DNA of 64,000 bases from Nephrocerus scutellatus (GCA_947095585.1 OX352762.1:118636930-118700929); one strand, 5' to 3'; positions 42,227 through 53,590 are shown, numbered from the stretch's first letter. The notes: generated from the letters alone by a model not told the origin. Made by a program: numbers and translations.

Positions 42227-42319
42227 ATGAGAACCATAATCGTTGTTGTGCTTTTGATCGTGCATTGGCAGTTTAGTGGCAGTACGATGGATGGATTTAT
42301 AAATATTCAGCACAGCAGT
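42227..42319 (+). CDS. Possible first exon with signal peptide (speculative)
   Basis: ATG followed by RTIIVVVLLIVHWQFSGS, a good signal-peptide shape (short basic n-region, hydrophobic core, small residues). After 31 codons a GTAAGA donor-like site begins at 42320. No second exon or family match is seen, and the unspliced frame (to 42427) runs into a TA microsatellite. Could be chance. Confidence 0.25.
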
Positions 42320-42383
42320 GTAAGAAAAGCAAAACAACGACATTTATCGTGTACAGTAGTTTGTCTTTTGTCATCCTTACATA

Positions 42384-42403
42384 ACATATATATATATATA
42401 TAT
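42384..42403. repeat. TA microsatellite
   Basis: About nine TA units, ending TATG. Confidence 0.9.
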
Positions 42404-43196
42404 GTATTTAATAAAAAGTACCAATAGTTTGTTGTAACAGATTCACATAATTTGCAGATCCTAACATACTTGTACATTGATACGACTCTTACTATTAAAC
42501 GGCACATAAAAGCCATTTACACAGAGAGTAAAGGGATTGACTACACACATTTTGTATGGGCATATGTACGTATTCAGTTATTCCTCCTAATGGTATTACG
42601 GTATTAAGTTCCAGATGCTTTGGTGAAGTTCCTTTTTGATTTTCAATGTGCACTAAACGAGCAATGAGCACTTTGTTGCCAGCGCACAGGGATTGCCTTT
42701 GTGCGGAAGCAAACACGAAGCTCTAACAAGCACAACACGCAAAGTGCAAACAAAAATTGAAACAAAGAAGCCAGCACGAAACAGCAGACCAAAAATGAAC
42801 AACAACAGTCTCTTTGACGGAAGCGCATTTTAAAAGAGACTTTACAATTATACATAGTATGTGTAGCACGTACCTTTCTAAATATGCAGGAGCAGAAAGT
42901 TGGAAAAGTTGGATAAGTTCATGTGATCCTTAAGCATATGAAATACATACGCAAAAATTTACATCATTAAAATTATGTGAGTTATTTTCTTACCAAAGGC
43001 AGCAAAGAAATCCCCGAGAATTGAAGGTCTTACAGGCCCATTATCATTCATTCTCAAAGCCATGGAGAAAACTTTAGGTTCATAAGATCTAAAATACTCC
43101 AAACAAATCCATTTAATATCAGCCAACCGCATATCAGACTGAAAAAACAACAGAGCGCTGACAACCGAAATCGAAGACACACTCCGAAGTAAAGAG

Positions 43197-43811
43197 ATGT
43201 TACTATGCGCCTTCATCGACATCCAAGGCGCTTTCGACAACACTAACTTTGAAGTAATTCAAATACGAGCTAGAACCAGGAGAATAGACTCCTCTATCAT
43301 AGGATGGATCATGTGCATGCTAAGGGGTAGGACAATTCGAGCCTCATTTGGTGACGAAACTATCACAATAGTGGCAACAAGAGGCTGCCCACAAGGAGGC
43401 GTTCTATCACCACTCTTGTGGCTACTAGTGATGGATCAGTTGCTCGACAGGCTTAAGAGTAATCTTATCACAAACATTGGCTATGCGGATGATCTAGTCC
43501 TAATGGTTCGAAGTAAATTCGAAAGCACGATAACAGAGCGCATGCAATTCGCTCTCAAAATAGTAAACGAATGGTGCCGGGAGGTAGACCTAAGTGTCAA
43601 CCCAGACAAAATAGTATGCACCGTTTTCACAAAAAGAAAGAGAATAACTCTTCCCGCCCTAAGATTCCAAGGCAAAATACTCCAAATAATGCCGGAAGCC
43701 AAATACCTGGAGGTCATGTTTGACCAAAAACTAACATGGAACTCCCATATATCAGACATCACCAACAATACTAACAAAGCTTACTTCACTTGCCAACGCA
43801 TGTTCAGTTAA
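43197..43811 (+). pseudogene. RH-C reverse transcriptase core (partial open frame)
   Basis: Frame motifs: LLCAFIDIQGAFDN (first catalytic Asp), RGCPQGGVLSPLLWLLVMDQ, IGYADDLVLMV (active-site YADD), LSVNPDKIVCTVFTKR, and KYLEVMFDQKLTWNSHISDI. This is the catalytic half of an R1/LOA/I-like reverse transcriptase. The Met at 43197 is internal, because the RT continues upstream in another frame. Its catalytic residues are intact, but the full protein is broken by stops after 43811. Confidence 0.85.
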
Positions 43812-44259
43812 ACGTGGTGAGTAAACCCGCAAGTTACTCTATGGCTATACCATAGCATTATCAGATGCAAGCTTACATACGCAGCCTAAAGTAAATACTA
43901 ATATGGTGGCCAAAAACAGAGCAGTGGAAACCACGCTCGAAACTCAGTAAAATTCAAAGACTAATATGTCTTAGTGCAACAGGTGCTATCAAGACTTGTC
44001 CAACAGCATTACTAGAAAAACTACTAGGACTACACAACATCACCAATAACACATCAAAAGCGAAGCGGGTGCAAGAGCCATTTCAGTCAAGGTAACTAAC
44101 AAACTCAAATTCAAAAGACCAGGACATACAAACATCATCACCAAATCAACTTGGAAAGCAGAATTGTTCTCCAATCAGACTCAATGATAAGAACAACTTG
44201 TTTACAAAGGAACTTCTCAGTAATAGTACCGGACCGCAATCAAGTTGAAAATATCATAA

Positions 44260-44544
44260 ATGATCTCCTCAATTATGCATCAGACGGACTCAAGAACAGG
44301 GGCAGGAGTATTCGGACCCAGAATCACATTACGAATACCCCTAGGAAAATCCCAGGCAGAAACAATAGCATTAGAAGCCTGCATATTAGAATGCATTAAG
44401 AGAAAATATAGAAGAACCGAGATCTATATGATCTCCGATAACCAGGGCGCTATGCTAGCGCTAAAAGGCCCAGTTTTCAATTCAAGAACAATTTTTTTGC
44501 GGCAAGGCAGAGGCGACGCTCGAACACATACCTTTTATATTTGA
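44260..44544 (+). pseudogene. RH-C RNase H fragment
   Basis: HQTDSRTGAGVFGPRITLRI corresponds to the RNase H opening motif, followed by AETIALEACILECIKRK (catalytic Glu) and IYMISDNQGAMLALKGP (catalytic Asp). The histidine-containing end is lost to a frameshift near 44500. Confidence 0.75.
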
Positions 44545-44690
44545 TGCCCTCACTCGAAAAAGAATTCAATACCTCAAGGCTCACTCAGTGCTATGGCAGA
44601 ATGCCAGAACTATCGACCTGGCAGATATATTGGCATTCATAAAAGGACTAAGCCATTTAGTGTAAAGTTTGGGAACAAGAATCCGTCTTA

Positions 44691-45874
44691 CAAATTTTTA
44701 GTTGCTAAAACTTTAAAAAGCCTAAAAAGTGCAGAAGCAGACAGACGACGGACAAATTAATCATTTACTTTTGACATATTTTGATAAAAATAAAAACTTC
44801 AAAAATCAAAACCAGAATCCTTGACATCCATACAAAGAGTTGGCATACATTATTGGAAATTGGGGGCGAACGTAATTCCACTTCTGATTATTTGACTTTT
44901 GAATAGCGATGGTTATCCTGATGAGTATATAGACGTATATGAAAAATCAACTGCCTCTTGCTTCAGTTTCCCTTTTCAATCGACAAGTAAATAGAAAAAG
45001 TCCATATTTTTGATAAGCAAAGTCCACTTTTGAGTGCCATTGTGTTTCCAACAACTAAAGAATGAGCTGGGCGATAGCCCGAAGTTACTTTCCAACTCGT
45101 TTAGATTGCCACTCGTACGATAACGAGATATCGTCGCCGGAGCGTAAACTTTCAAGTGTATGTGCACTCAAATCCACTCGCGTACTCATACAGGATTTAT
45201 TTAATGTACATGGATGTACTTGCATATTGTACGAGTAGAATGTCTCCGGATTCAAGTCAAATATTATTCCCATTTTTAAAACGGAATGTGCTGTATTGTG
45301 CTTATCAATTGCAAATCATTTTCAACATGATGGTCAATTATTGGAATTCGTCTCTTCAGATACATAGATAGTATACAAAATTTTATTTGAATTTCAAAAA
45401 GAAATCAACGAGATATAAGAATCGCCATAGCGAAGGAAATTCCGTACAATTTACATAATCCTGAGCATAGTGATTTTTCATATATTACGAGTATCTCGTA
45501 AATAAAATTTGTGATTTTTTTTTTATTAAATTCTTATCATCTGGAAGTTATTGATGGACATGTTGATATAATGCGATTCTATAGAGATTCAGATTTGCTC
45601 AACTAGAAACATTATGAAATTTTAAATTCTTTAAGTGTTTGCTGAACTTAATCTTTAAATGCGTAGGGTAAAGACAATTATTTACAGCGCAATTAGTTGT
45701 GGTTGTTGTTACGAAACGTGTTATACGAATTTTTACTTATTTATTTTTTAATTTAATTTCAATTCTCCTACAACGAAAATATTTCTCAATTTTTATTTAA
45801 ATGAATCACTAAAAGAAAAGTTTAAGTATCACTGGAAAAAAAAGTTTGCGAATCATTGAAAGAGTTACTGACAC
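44691..45874. other. No gene recognised
   Basis: AT-rich; overlapping short ORFs at 44976-45371 without motifs. Confidence 0.5.
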
Positions 45875-46235
45875 TATGGTTTTTTGTCAGAAACTGCACG
45901 ACTTCAAACAACAAACAATGAAAAGATATCTGACTGGCTTATCAACCGATAAATCGGCTGACTACTCATTATGGAAATCAAGCAAATATCCGAAAAGGCC
46001 GATTAGACATATACCACCATTAAAAGAAGCAGATAGCGCCTGATGGGCTAAATCTGATGCCAATAAAGCAGAGTTACTCGCTAAACATCTTAAGAACACA
46101 AACAAGGTGCCCGCACTAAACAACCCATCAACTTCCTGTGAGACCTTATAACAGTAGAAATACTAAGACCAGCCTCCATCCATTGCACTGAAAAAGCTTA
46201 CCCTACTATATAATGCTTGTATTCGTCTAAGATAT
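45875..46235 (+). pseudogene. Jockey-like LINE fragment (pre-RT region)
   Basis: The frame reads KRYLTGLSTDKSADYSLWKS, KYPKRPIRHIPPLKEADSA-stop, then WAKSDANKAELLAKHL and ALKKLTLLYNACIRLRYVP. This is the order seen in Jockey-clade ORF2 just before the first RT motifs (x-D-x-S-L-W-K-x-x-K, P-P-I/L, A-x-x-x-A-x-x-L-A-x-H-L). Both ends are truncated. Confidence 0.65.
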
Positions 46236-46499
46236 GTTCCTTGTTATTGTTAGCAGATTAAATATGCCTTCGATTCTCGTACAGCACGTGAACCCAGATA
46301 CGATTAACGGCGTTCCGATGCTGAAATGGAGGCCAGACTTCTTAATTATTCAAGAACAATCTTCGGGTTATAAAGGGTGATCAGATTGAAGGTATTTCTT
46401 CCAATAGGATTCCTTTGACATGTCACGCATGACTACTGTTAAACTAAATACATAATTTTATTCAATATTTATTGACATTTCATCGTGGAAAGACTAATG

Positions 46500-46692
46500 T
46501 CTCAACAACGATTACAGATCGTACAATTGTACGGCATACCAACGGCAAACTTGAGAAAAGTTTTACATTATTGAATGATACTCGACCGATTAGACCACGT
46601 ACAGCCCGAAATGAAGAGAATAATGCGGTTGTACGTGAGAGTTTTGCCGAAAACCCGGAAGAATCGAGTCGGTGCCGTTCTCAAAAACTAGG
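46500..46692 (+). pseudogene. Mariner-type transposase, N-terminal half
   Basis: Begins near ATG 46498 (MSQQRLQIVQLYG in one frame). A frameshift follows, leading to RPIRPRTARNEENNAVVRES, FAENPEESSRCRSQKLGL, a helix-turn-helix DNA-binding segment found in this insect transposase group. It stops at the insertion point; the sequence resumes at 47836. Confidence 0.7.
46682..46692 (+). repeat. Target-site duplication (left)
   Basis: CAAAAACTAGG, identical to 47825-47835. Confidence 0.8.
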
Positions 46693-46832
46693 ATTAAGAT
46701 TTTTTTTTTTAAGATTAAGATATTTTTATTAAACATTTCAGTAATATACAATTTTGACTTAAAACTAAACTTATAACTATTATTAATAAGTGTCGGCTCA
46801 ACAATAGGGGTCCGACGTATTTACATTGTCTT

Positions 46833-47340
46833 TTTTAAATTCTCTATATTAACTTCACTTGCCCGTGGCTGGCTGGCTGGCCAAATCTTGTGATCAATTT
46901 TTAACCCACTTCCTACAGCCCGATTTTATTGAAACTTAGCACACATGTATATCTCCCAAGACAACACTTTCTATTAAAATTTGAGGCCCCTCGGGCCGCG
47001 GGGTCGGGGGGCTCCCATACAAATATTTTGCAAAATTTACCCGATTTTCTTTAAATTTTGTACACATGTGTGTCTTCGATGGAAAACACTTTTTGTAAAA
47101 ATTTGGAGCGATCGGCCCCTTGGGGACCCCAATATACAATTTTTAAATATCGCTATATCGCATCAGATCACGGCAAAGTCTGAGCCCTGTGCTTTGTGAG
47201 CAGCGCTGTTCGCTGCCGCTGCGTCATTTGGTGAATGATTTTGCCACACTACGAGCACGCAGTGTGTGTGTGTGTGTGTGTGTATCCCCGATTAGAGAAT
47301 TTACAAGAAAAATTTTAATTTTTATGGGTTGTTTTTTTTG
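46833..47340. repeat. Dispersed repeat X, copy 2
   Basis: Matches 29967-30330 closely (GGGGTCGGGGGGCTCCCATA; CACTTCCTACAGCCCGATTT; ACACATGTGTNT) and ends with TTTTTATGGGTTGTTTTTTT, as at 30835. It lies in the 3' part of the inserted LINE. Confidence 0.75.
47261..47284. repeat. TG microsatellite
   Basis: About twelve GT/TG units inside repeat X. Confidence 0.9.
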
Positions 47341-47469
47341 TATTGCTTATTACTAAACAATAATTTTGACTACTTAGTATACTACATGTTTATATTTACA
47401 GCAATTTAATTTTAAACAATAAATTTTAAAATGAAATAAAAATGAAAAAAATTAAGGGGGGGGGGATCT

Positions 47470-47808
47470 TCAGCCTCTGTAATGTTGATTGCTGGCCTTC
47501 TCGTGGAAGGAGACGTCTTGATTATTAAAGATGTCGTCGAATCTAGCATCTGTGAATCCTCTGATATGTATGTACCCGTGACTTGGCTCGATTTCTTCGC
47601 TTCTCAGTCCTTGCATCTCAGGACTTGGATGAGTTTCCAATCCGTCGACGAATTTCCTCGCCATTTGGAACAAGTAGTCGGTTATTGGCAGCAGACCTGC
47701 TGCTTCGTAAAGTCTTGCAGTCGACACAAACTTATAGCTGTTTGGCACCCTCCAGAGTCCTGAACAGATTCTTAGTACCTTCCTTTCAAATAGGGAGATC
47801 TTTTTCAT
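47470..47808 (-). pseudogene. LINE ORF2 C-terminal segment (Jockey/I-like)
   Basis: A minus-strand frame of 112 codons: ISLFERKVLRICSGLWRVPN, SYKFVSTARLYEAAGLLPIT, DYLFQMARKFVDGLETHPSP. This F-E-R-K-x-L-R-I and L-Y-x-A-A-x-x-x-x-I-x-D pattern ends the reverse transcriptase ORF in Jockey/I-type LINEs. Truncated at the 5' side by the insertion; the start is not natural. Confidence 0.65.
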
Positions 47809-47824
47809 CGTTGTTGGTGAGGCC

Positions 47825-47835
47825 CAAAAACTAGG
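47825..47835 (+). repeat. Target-site duplication (right)
   Basis: CAAAAACTAGG; see 46682-46692. Confidence 0.8.
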
Positions 47836-48560
47836 CCTATCTTATGACACTACTTGAGCGATTTTACGCATAGATATTGGTTTGAGAGGGTATAAAATAC
47901 AGCTAGTCCAAGAATTAAAGGTGGCCGACCTTTTAAAGCGTCATACTTTCAGTCGGTGGGCTCTTGAAAAACTCGCCGAAGATCCGTGTTTTGGGACCCG
48001 AATTTTGTTCAGCGATGAGGCCCATTTTTGGCTTAATGGCTTCGTCAATAAGGCAAGAGCAACCCGAAGCCATTCACGAACTACCATTATATCTATTGAA
48101 AACTACCGTTTGGTGCGGCCTATGGGCTGGAGGAACCATCGGCCCATAATTCATCAAAGACGAGGCTGGCGCCAATGTAGCAGTGAATGGCGAACGCTAT
48201 CGCGCCATGATAAACGACTTTTTGATGCCGGAAATTGAAGCCCGTGATATCCACGACATTTGGTTCCAACAAGACGGCGCTACATCCCATACAGCCACTG
48301 ATACAATGGATTTACTGCATCCTTGTTTCAGTGAGCAGTTGATCTCTTGTTTCGGACCGGTGGATTGGCCACCAAGATCGTGTGATATCACACCTTTGGA
48401 TTTTATTTGAGGGGGTATGTAAAGTCTAAATGTTTTGTGGATAAACCAGCTACGATTGAGGCATTGGAAGCCAACATTACTCAAGTTATTCGCGAGATAC
48501 CGACCGAAGTCCTCGACCGAGTCATTCAAAATTGGTGTTTACGGATGACCGAATAACGGC
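47836..48560 (+). pseudogene. Mariner/Tc1-type transposase, DDE half
   Basis: Resumes the interrupted transposase. Pieces in order: GYKIQLVQELKVADLLKRHT, FSRWALEKLAEDPCFGTRIL, FSDEAHFWLNGFVNK (first catalytic Asp). Then, in another frame, AIHELPLYLLKTTVWCGLW, NGERYRAMINDFLMPEIEAR, DIWFQQDGATSHTA (second Asp), WPPRSCDITPLDF (third acidic residue), and a tail with DKPATIEALEANITQVIREI. About 36 residues separate the second and third acidic residues, in the range of mariner-type transposases. There is a frameshift near 48050 and a stop before 48153 and another near 48408, so it is not functional. Family assignment is strong. Confidence 0.85.
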
Positions 48561-48894
48561 GCAGTTGCGGCCAACATTTGAAAGGGATTATAAATGTCGT
48601 GAATGGTTCTAAACAAAAATAATAAAGATTGCCCAATCAATTTGAATGTTTGTTGTTCTATTTCAGTTTAAAATCCGATACATCTAAATTGATCATCCAT
48701 TACAAGGGATTTAAATGCTCCCACTACAGCTTGGATGTACGACATATATTGTAAAGTATCCATCCCGATACAGTCTAAAACTTGTAATGTAGCAAATAAT
48801 TCCGTTGAACAACAGTTGGTCAGTTTTTAAGTGTAAATTTCGTTCATCCAAGAACCATTCTGTTACTTCATTAGAAAGTAAGCCGTCAGTGAAG

Positions 48895-50250
48895 AACTTT
48901 GTTACGATCTCAACATTTATAAATCTGCTGGGCCTGATGGTATTCCCGCTATAGTTTTGAAGAGGTGTTCTTCAACGTTGGCATTGCCACTCCGCAGGCT
49001 TTTCCATTTCTCTTATTCTTCTGGAGTCGTTCCAATGAATTGGAAAACAGCCTTTATCAAGCCTGTTCCTAAAAAAGGCGAAGCGTCAGCTCTTTCCTCC
49101 TACCGACCAATTGAGCTAACATCTATACTTTCTAAGGGCATGAAAACGCAGATCAATCGTACGCTTATGCAATACCTTGAATCACGTGAAATCGTTAGGG
49201 ACGGTTTCGTAGGCAATGTTCTACAGGTGACCTGATGGTTTATCTCACTGAAAAGTCGAACCAGTCTATTCACAAATTTGGTGAAAGCAAAGTTGTTGCA
49301 CTCAATATTTCCAAGGCATTTGACAGAGTCTGGCATCAAGTTTTTTTTTCGAAAATGAATGCCTATGGTCCTCCCTAATTGGACTAGTGGTTTCATTAAT
49401 GATCTCCTTTTCGCTACTTCTAATCCAATCCATTCTTTCGCCAACGACAGCAGTCTTAGCTTTTCATATGTTCATATGATTTCACGCTCTCTGCACGCTC
49501 CTCTACATCGCAAGTGGAACTTGAACAAAAACGTATGATAAGCACGTTAAATTCTGACCTTGACAGCATAACAAGTTGGGGACCCAATGCTGTGATCTGT
49601 CTTCCAAGCGTAATTTAAACCCCCAACCTTTATCTATGAATGGATCTTGCATTAAAGAAACTGAACAACTCTCAATTATAGGTATGTGGGTCAACAACAA
49701 GCTTTGTTGGAACGACCACATAATTGCCATCGCCAAGAATGTTGCGAAATGTTTAGGTTTTCTAAAACGGTGCAAGATGTACTTCACTCCTTCTGATCCT
49801 GGCTACTATGTATTTACAAGGCGTATATTCGCCCTAAACTTGAATGCAACTGTATTGTCTGGGCAGATGTCCCTAAGAGCACATTGCATCTACTAGACAA
49901 AATTCAGAACCGTGCGTTAAATCTTATTAGTGACGTAAATATCGCGAAAACAATCGAATCGCTTGAACATCCTAGGAATGTTTCCTGCTTGTCACTGTTT
50001 TATCGCTTTTCCCACAAGCGGTGTTCAAAGGCATCCTGCCAATTCTCGAATCCATTCGTAATACCCGTGCCACAACTGGAGCCCACGGGTCCACCATTAA
50101 GCCTATCTTCGGACGTACTAACCAATTCAAAGATTCCTTCTTTAGGCGCACAATAGCGATGTGGATTGAATTGCCTGATTCTGTGTTTCCGCATTTGTAT
50201 GATCTGCAGTCATTTAAGACACGCGTGCATAGACATCTCATCTTCTCATC
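48895..50250 (+). pseudogene. L2/CR1-like LINE, second related copy
   Basis: The same family as 32.6-34.9 kb. Frames in order: KSAGPDGIPAIVLKRCSST, FSYSSGVVPMNWKTAFIKPV, PKKGEASALSSYRPIELTSI, then a frameshift and decayed DIKAFD-like text (LNISKAFDRVW in one frame near 49290). A deletion near 49370 removes the PQG motif. FANDSSLSFS (FADD mutated to FAND) is at 49438, then AKCLGFLKRCKMYFTPSD, LLDKIQNRALNLISDVNIAK, FYRFSHKRCSK, FGRTNQFKDSFFRRTIAMW and HRHLIF near the end. No poly(A) tail is visible. More decayed than the copy at 32.6 kb. Confidence 0.85.
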
Positions 50251-51769
50251 TGGGAAATTTTTTTGTGCACATAGAATGTCTATAATGACAGTTCGTATAC
50301 ATTTCGTCATATGTTTTGTATAAGGGGGTAAGTAGAATCTACCTTTACAACATAGATTTTAGTACGGAGCTCAACTCTGGAAAAAGACCAAAGTTTGTGC
50401 ACAAATTTCGACCATTTGTTCAACACAGGAGAATCAATCCAACCAACGCAGTTCAAATCAATGCGTGTCACGTTTGCTGGTTGTAAATCTTAACATCAAC
50501 ATACAACTCCGTAAGTATTCCTGAGTTCTTCCTGATACTGAGATGACATTTTTTCGCAAACCTTATTATTAGTTGTTTATTCTATATCTCCGACGATACC
50601 TATGAAAAAGTAGGAGTGGAGAGATTGGAGAGTAAAATTTTGAAAACCATGTACGTATATTCCGAATGAAAACATTTCTAAGCAAACGTTCTTAAGCATA
50701 CTATGCCTACTTAAATGACAAAAGAAAACGCTTTTCATTAAATGTGGGAAATCAAAAAGCATTCCAGCTGTTCCATCCAACAGCAGCAACAAATTCATTC
50801 CATCCATTTTAATATTTCTAAGCACCACAACTATATATTTCAATTTTTCCGAATATTGCATTCAAACGTGGCCCTGAAAGTTCACTCTCAACAGTTTTTA
50901 AAGAAGATTCAATTTAAAATTCTTTCTTTACCTTTTTTTAGCTGAGAAATAACTTTCTTACCTTACGCATCATCATTTACATAAAAAAATGCCCACTATC
51001 ATATTTGATGCAGGATTCAACGATCGATTTGAATTCACAATGGGGATTAGCAAACAATGGAAAGTACCGAAAGAAAATAAAACTCTCTGGAGTACTTCAC
51101 ACTTTTGAATAAAAAAGGACCGACGTCTATCTATCTATCTATTGCCGTTGTCCTCCTCATTGTCATGATTATCATCAAAAGCCGAAATGGAAATGACAGT
51201 AATGTGAGTTTTGTCCAGTTGGCAGATTTTTTATTAACTTTATTTTGCTTTGTTTTTTTTGTTACATACTCACACTAATACATTCAGGGTTCATAGTATT
51301 TTGACACGAATGCTAAGAAGAAAGCAATTTAAAAATTCACTTTTTTACGCAGCCCCAGTTTAGGCGGAGGCAATGGTGAGCTAAGGAAATAAGAAGGCAC
51401 ATATCGCCTATATTTATATTCAGTTACTCTAGGATGATCAGAATGTAAGTCGATTAAGTGTCTATTAAGGTGACAAATACTTAAAGTGGTGAATCCTTGG
51501 GTAATTAATTCGAAGAAATGTACTGTTGACCTTATATCACTTCACACCATGTAACTCTTGAATGCTTCTATCTACAGGAAAAAGTCCATTAAATCTTTAA
51601 GATCAAACAATGTACAGATTTTTAAATTTCTAAAACCATTACCCATAAGAAGGTCGTCAAAGTCAAAAAACGCGATTAACTTCGAAAATATTTTTTGGAC
51701 TATTGAAGTCTATTAAATTTTCTACAAATCAATGGCACAATCATTATACATTTGGTCAACAGGAGCAGG
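50251..51769. other. No gene recognised; CTAT microsatellite
   Basis: Contains CTATCTATCTATCTAT at 51126-51142. Short ORFs only. Confidence 0.5.
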
Positions 51770-52189
51770 GCTTAAATCAAGAGTTTGCAAAATAAAAATT
51801 AAACATGCCAACCTTGGCAGCTGTGATATTACCAAACGAGTCGACAGAGGCAAGAAGGGTCATCTCTCCCTTACTGTGGCTGATGGTAATTAACAAAATG
51901 CTATTAAAACTTGAAAAGGTCGTTGCATACGCAGGATGACGTAGTGATACTCGTATCGGACCAGAACCTTTCCGTGATCAGTGAAGTTATGGAAAGGGCC
52001 TCGGGTAAAGTCTTGGAATCAACCCTGGGAAGATTGATAGTATTCACCACTTAATCAGAAATACCGGCCTTGCAAAACTCAATGAGAAAAGTCTCAGCCT
52101 TACCCTCAGCACAAAAATATCTCAGAGTAATCTTGGATACGAAACTTAGTTGAAAGGCTTACATTTAAAGTAGAGCTAATAAAGCGTGC

Positions 52190-52726
52190 GTGGCCCTCTA
52201 TGGCAGCAGCAAAACCATCGGCAGGAAATGGGGTCTTCAACCAAAGATAGCTCTCTGGCTGTATACAGCTGATGTACGGCCAATTCTTACCTATGGAACG
52301 CTGGTCTGGTGGCCAGCGATGAAGAAGTTGTATAACGCCACCAAACTTGGCAGATTACAGCGATCAGCAGCTGTACGCATCACAGTAGCTAGAGGTCTAC
52401 GGTCTTGTCCGCCCGATGCCCTTAACACCATTTTGCACCTAATAACTCCTGACATATTTATCAAGTATGTTGCCACGTGTGCAGCACGACTCAGAGAATC
52501 TGGGTGGTTTGTTACTAAACCATACGGGCACTGTAATATACTGCATACAGTACCTGAAGGCGTGATACCATCATCTACTGACTACTGTCGAGTCGAGTTT
52601 CCTACCAGGGGAAACTGGAAGGATGGGGCAGTAACGAGGCAATTTGACGCAACAACATTCACTGACGGATCCAAGATTAAGGACGGAGTCGGTGCAGGTG
52701 TCTTCTCGGATGATCTATATCTGTGA
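52190..52726 (+). pseudogene. RH-B thumb and RNase H start (open segment)
   Basis: The frame reads SKTIGRKWGLQPKIALWLYT, DVRPILTYGTLVWWPAMKKL, LQRSAAVRITVARGLRSCPP, DIFIKYVATCAARLRESGWF and FTDGSKIKDGVGAGVFSDD. The first parts are the reverse-transcriptase thumb of RNase-H LINEs (usual R-P-x-L-x-Y-G-x-x-V-W-W). The last is the RNase H opening motif with its catalytic Asp intact. It stops where the domain should continue; remaining pieces (IVWVPWHNNIEGDE-like, 52940-52985) sit in other frames. Confidence 0.8.
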
Positions 52727-53107
52727 AGGTCATAACAGATTGCATCTTTCAGGCAGAGATCCTAGCAATTAGGTGGGCCTGCAGGGCACTAAGGCTTAGT
52801 AGGGCATAAATCGGTAGGGTTGGTATATGTGTTGATAGCCAATCTGCCATAAGGGCGATTTATTCGACCACAATAAACTCGAAACTCGTACAACAGTGCC
52901 AAGAAGAATTGGCTTCGATCAGCCAATACCTGGACATAACCATAGTATGGGTACCGTGGCACAATAATATAGAGGGTGATGAGAGGCCGGAGTAATTAGC
53001 TAAGATGGACGACGCAATAAACACTGTCTCTATAGAGAGGGTTAGCTGTTGAATGGGCTCAGTCAAGGAGCAAATTGTCTCATTTTTAATACTAAGATGT
53101 AGCTCAG

Positions 53108-53362
53108 GTGGATCAGTCTGTCGAACTGCGCCATATCAAGATTCATGTTGCCAGTCTACAGCAAAAGGAAAACGAAAAGAAGTTGTTATTTAAGACCCGG
53201 AAGGATATTGCCAGAGTTGTGGCTATGAGCACAAGCCACTGGCCAGTGGGCAGCCATGCTGCTAATTTTGGTATATCGCAAAATAACTTCTGCAAAAGTA
53301 GCAAAGATGAATATGAGAAAAAAAAAGTCTCATATAGTTCGTTTGCAGTTTTCCGGCCCTAG
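53108..53362 (+). pseudogene. RH-B C-terminal tail
   Basis: SHWPVGSHAANFGISQNNFC, then KSSKDEYEKKKVSYSSF, is a decayed version of the Cys/His tail seen at 7608-7740 (GSHAAKLGMPHNIFCRSCRD). The second and later Cys are lost. Confidence 0.7.
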
Positions 53363-53590
53363 CAGGGCCAAGACACCACATTTTAAGTAAACCATTTTTC
53401 ACGACCTCACGAGCTCTCAGATTACAGGATCATCAAGCTGATCTCGTATCTGAATGCTACAGGCTGGACTTAAACTATTTAAACATCCATGCTAGGTCCC
53501 TAGTAATTTGTGGCATCAAAGTTGCGCACACTAGCGCTAATTGAGGACCTCGCAAGTACAGCGGGGTCCACCACTCTACCTACCTGCCTG

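Larger units (their letters stand above)
41856..42984. other. Mostly unrecognised
   Basis: Apart from a possible small secreted ORF (42227-42319) and a TA microsatellite, no gene or element is seen. Confidence 0.5.
42985..44690 (+). mobile_element. RH-C LINE (reverse transcriptase plus RNase H)
   Basis: A 5'-truncated LINE of about 1.7 kb. RT entry GLTGPLSFILKAMEK in a broken frame is followed by the open frame 43197-43811, then a decayed thumb (LIWWPKTEQW, LIWWP-type motif; LSKIQRLICLSATGAIKTCP) and an RNase H frame at 44260-44544. No poly(A) tail is obvious. Confidence 0.8.
46693..47824 (-). mobile_element. 5'-truncated LINE inserted in the mariner-type element
   Basis: 1132 bp bounded by the 11-bp duplication CAAAAACTAGG. 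On the minus strand it starts inside a reverse-transcriptase C-terminal frame (47808 to 47470) and ends in AATAAA about 17 bases before an A-run (T-run at 46700-46710). That is the usual 3' end of a poly(A)-tailed LINE. The 3' portion contains a copy of repeat X, either as its 3' UTR or as a later insert. Confidence 0.8.
46371..48702 (+). mobile_element. Mariner/Tc1-type DNA transposon, split by a LINE insertion
   Basis: The left end AAGGGTGATCAGATTGAAGG follows a TA at 46370. The right end, read inversely, is ATGGATGATCAATTTAGATG before TA near 48701. The two ends are similar over about 20 bp. Between them are a helix-turn-helix half (46500-46692) and a DDE half (47836-48560), separated by an inserted sequence with a duplicated target site. 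After removing the insert, the element would be about 1.2 kb. Confidence 0.75.
51770..53590 (+). mobile_element. RH-B LINE copy (RT end plus RNase H)
   Basis: A 5'-truncated, frameshifted LINE. It starts near GGVISPLLWL-like sequence (51855-51900, LSPYCGWW in the reading frames) and AYADDVVIL-like text at 51925-51950, continues into the open frame 52190-52726, then a broken RNase H end and the C-terminal tail at 53240-53360. The 3' UTR reaches CACCACTCTACCTACCT at 53569-53585, as in the copy at 7.86 kb. Confidence 0.75.
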
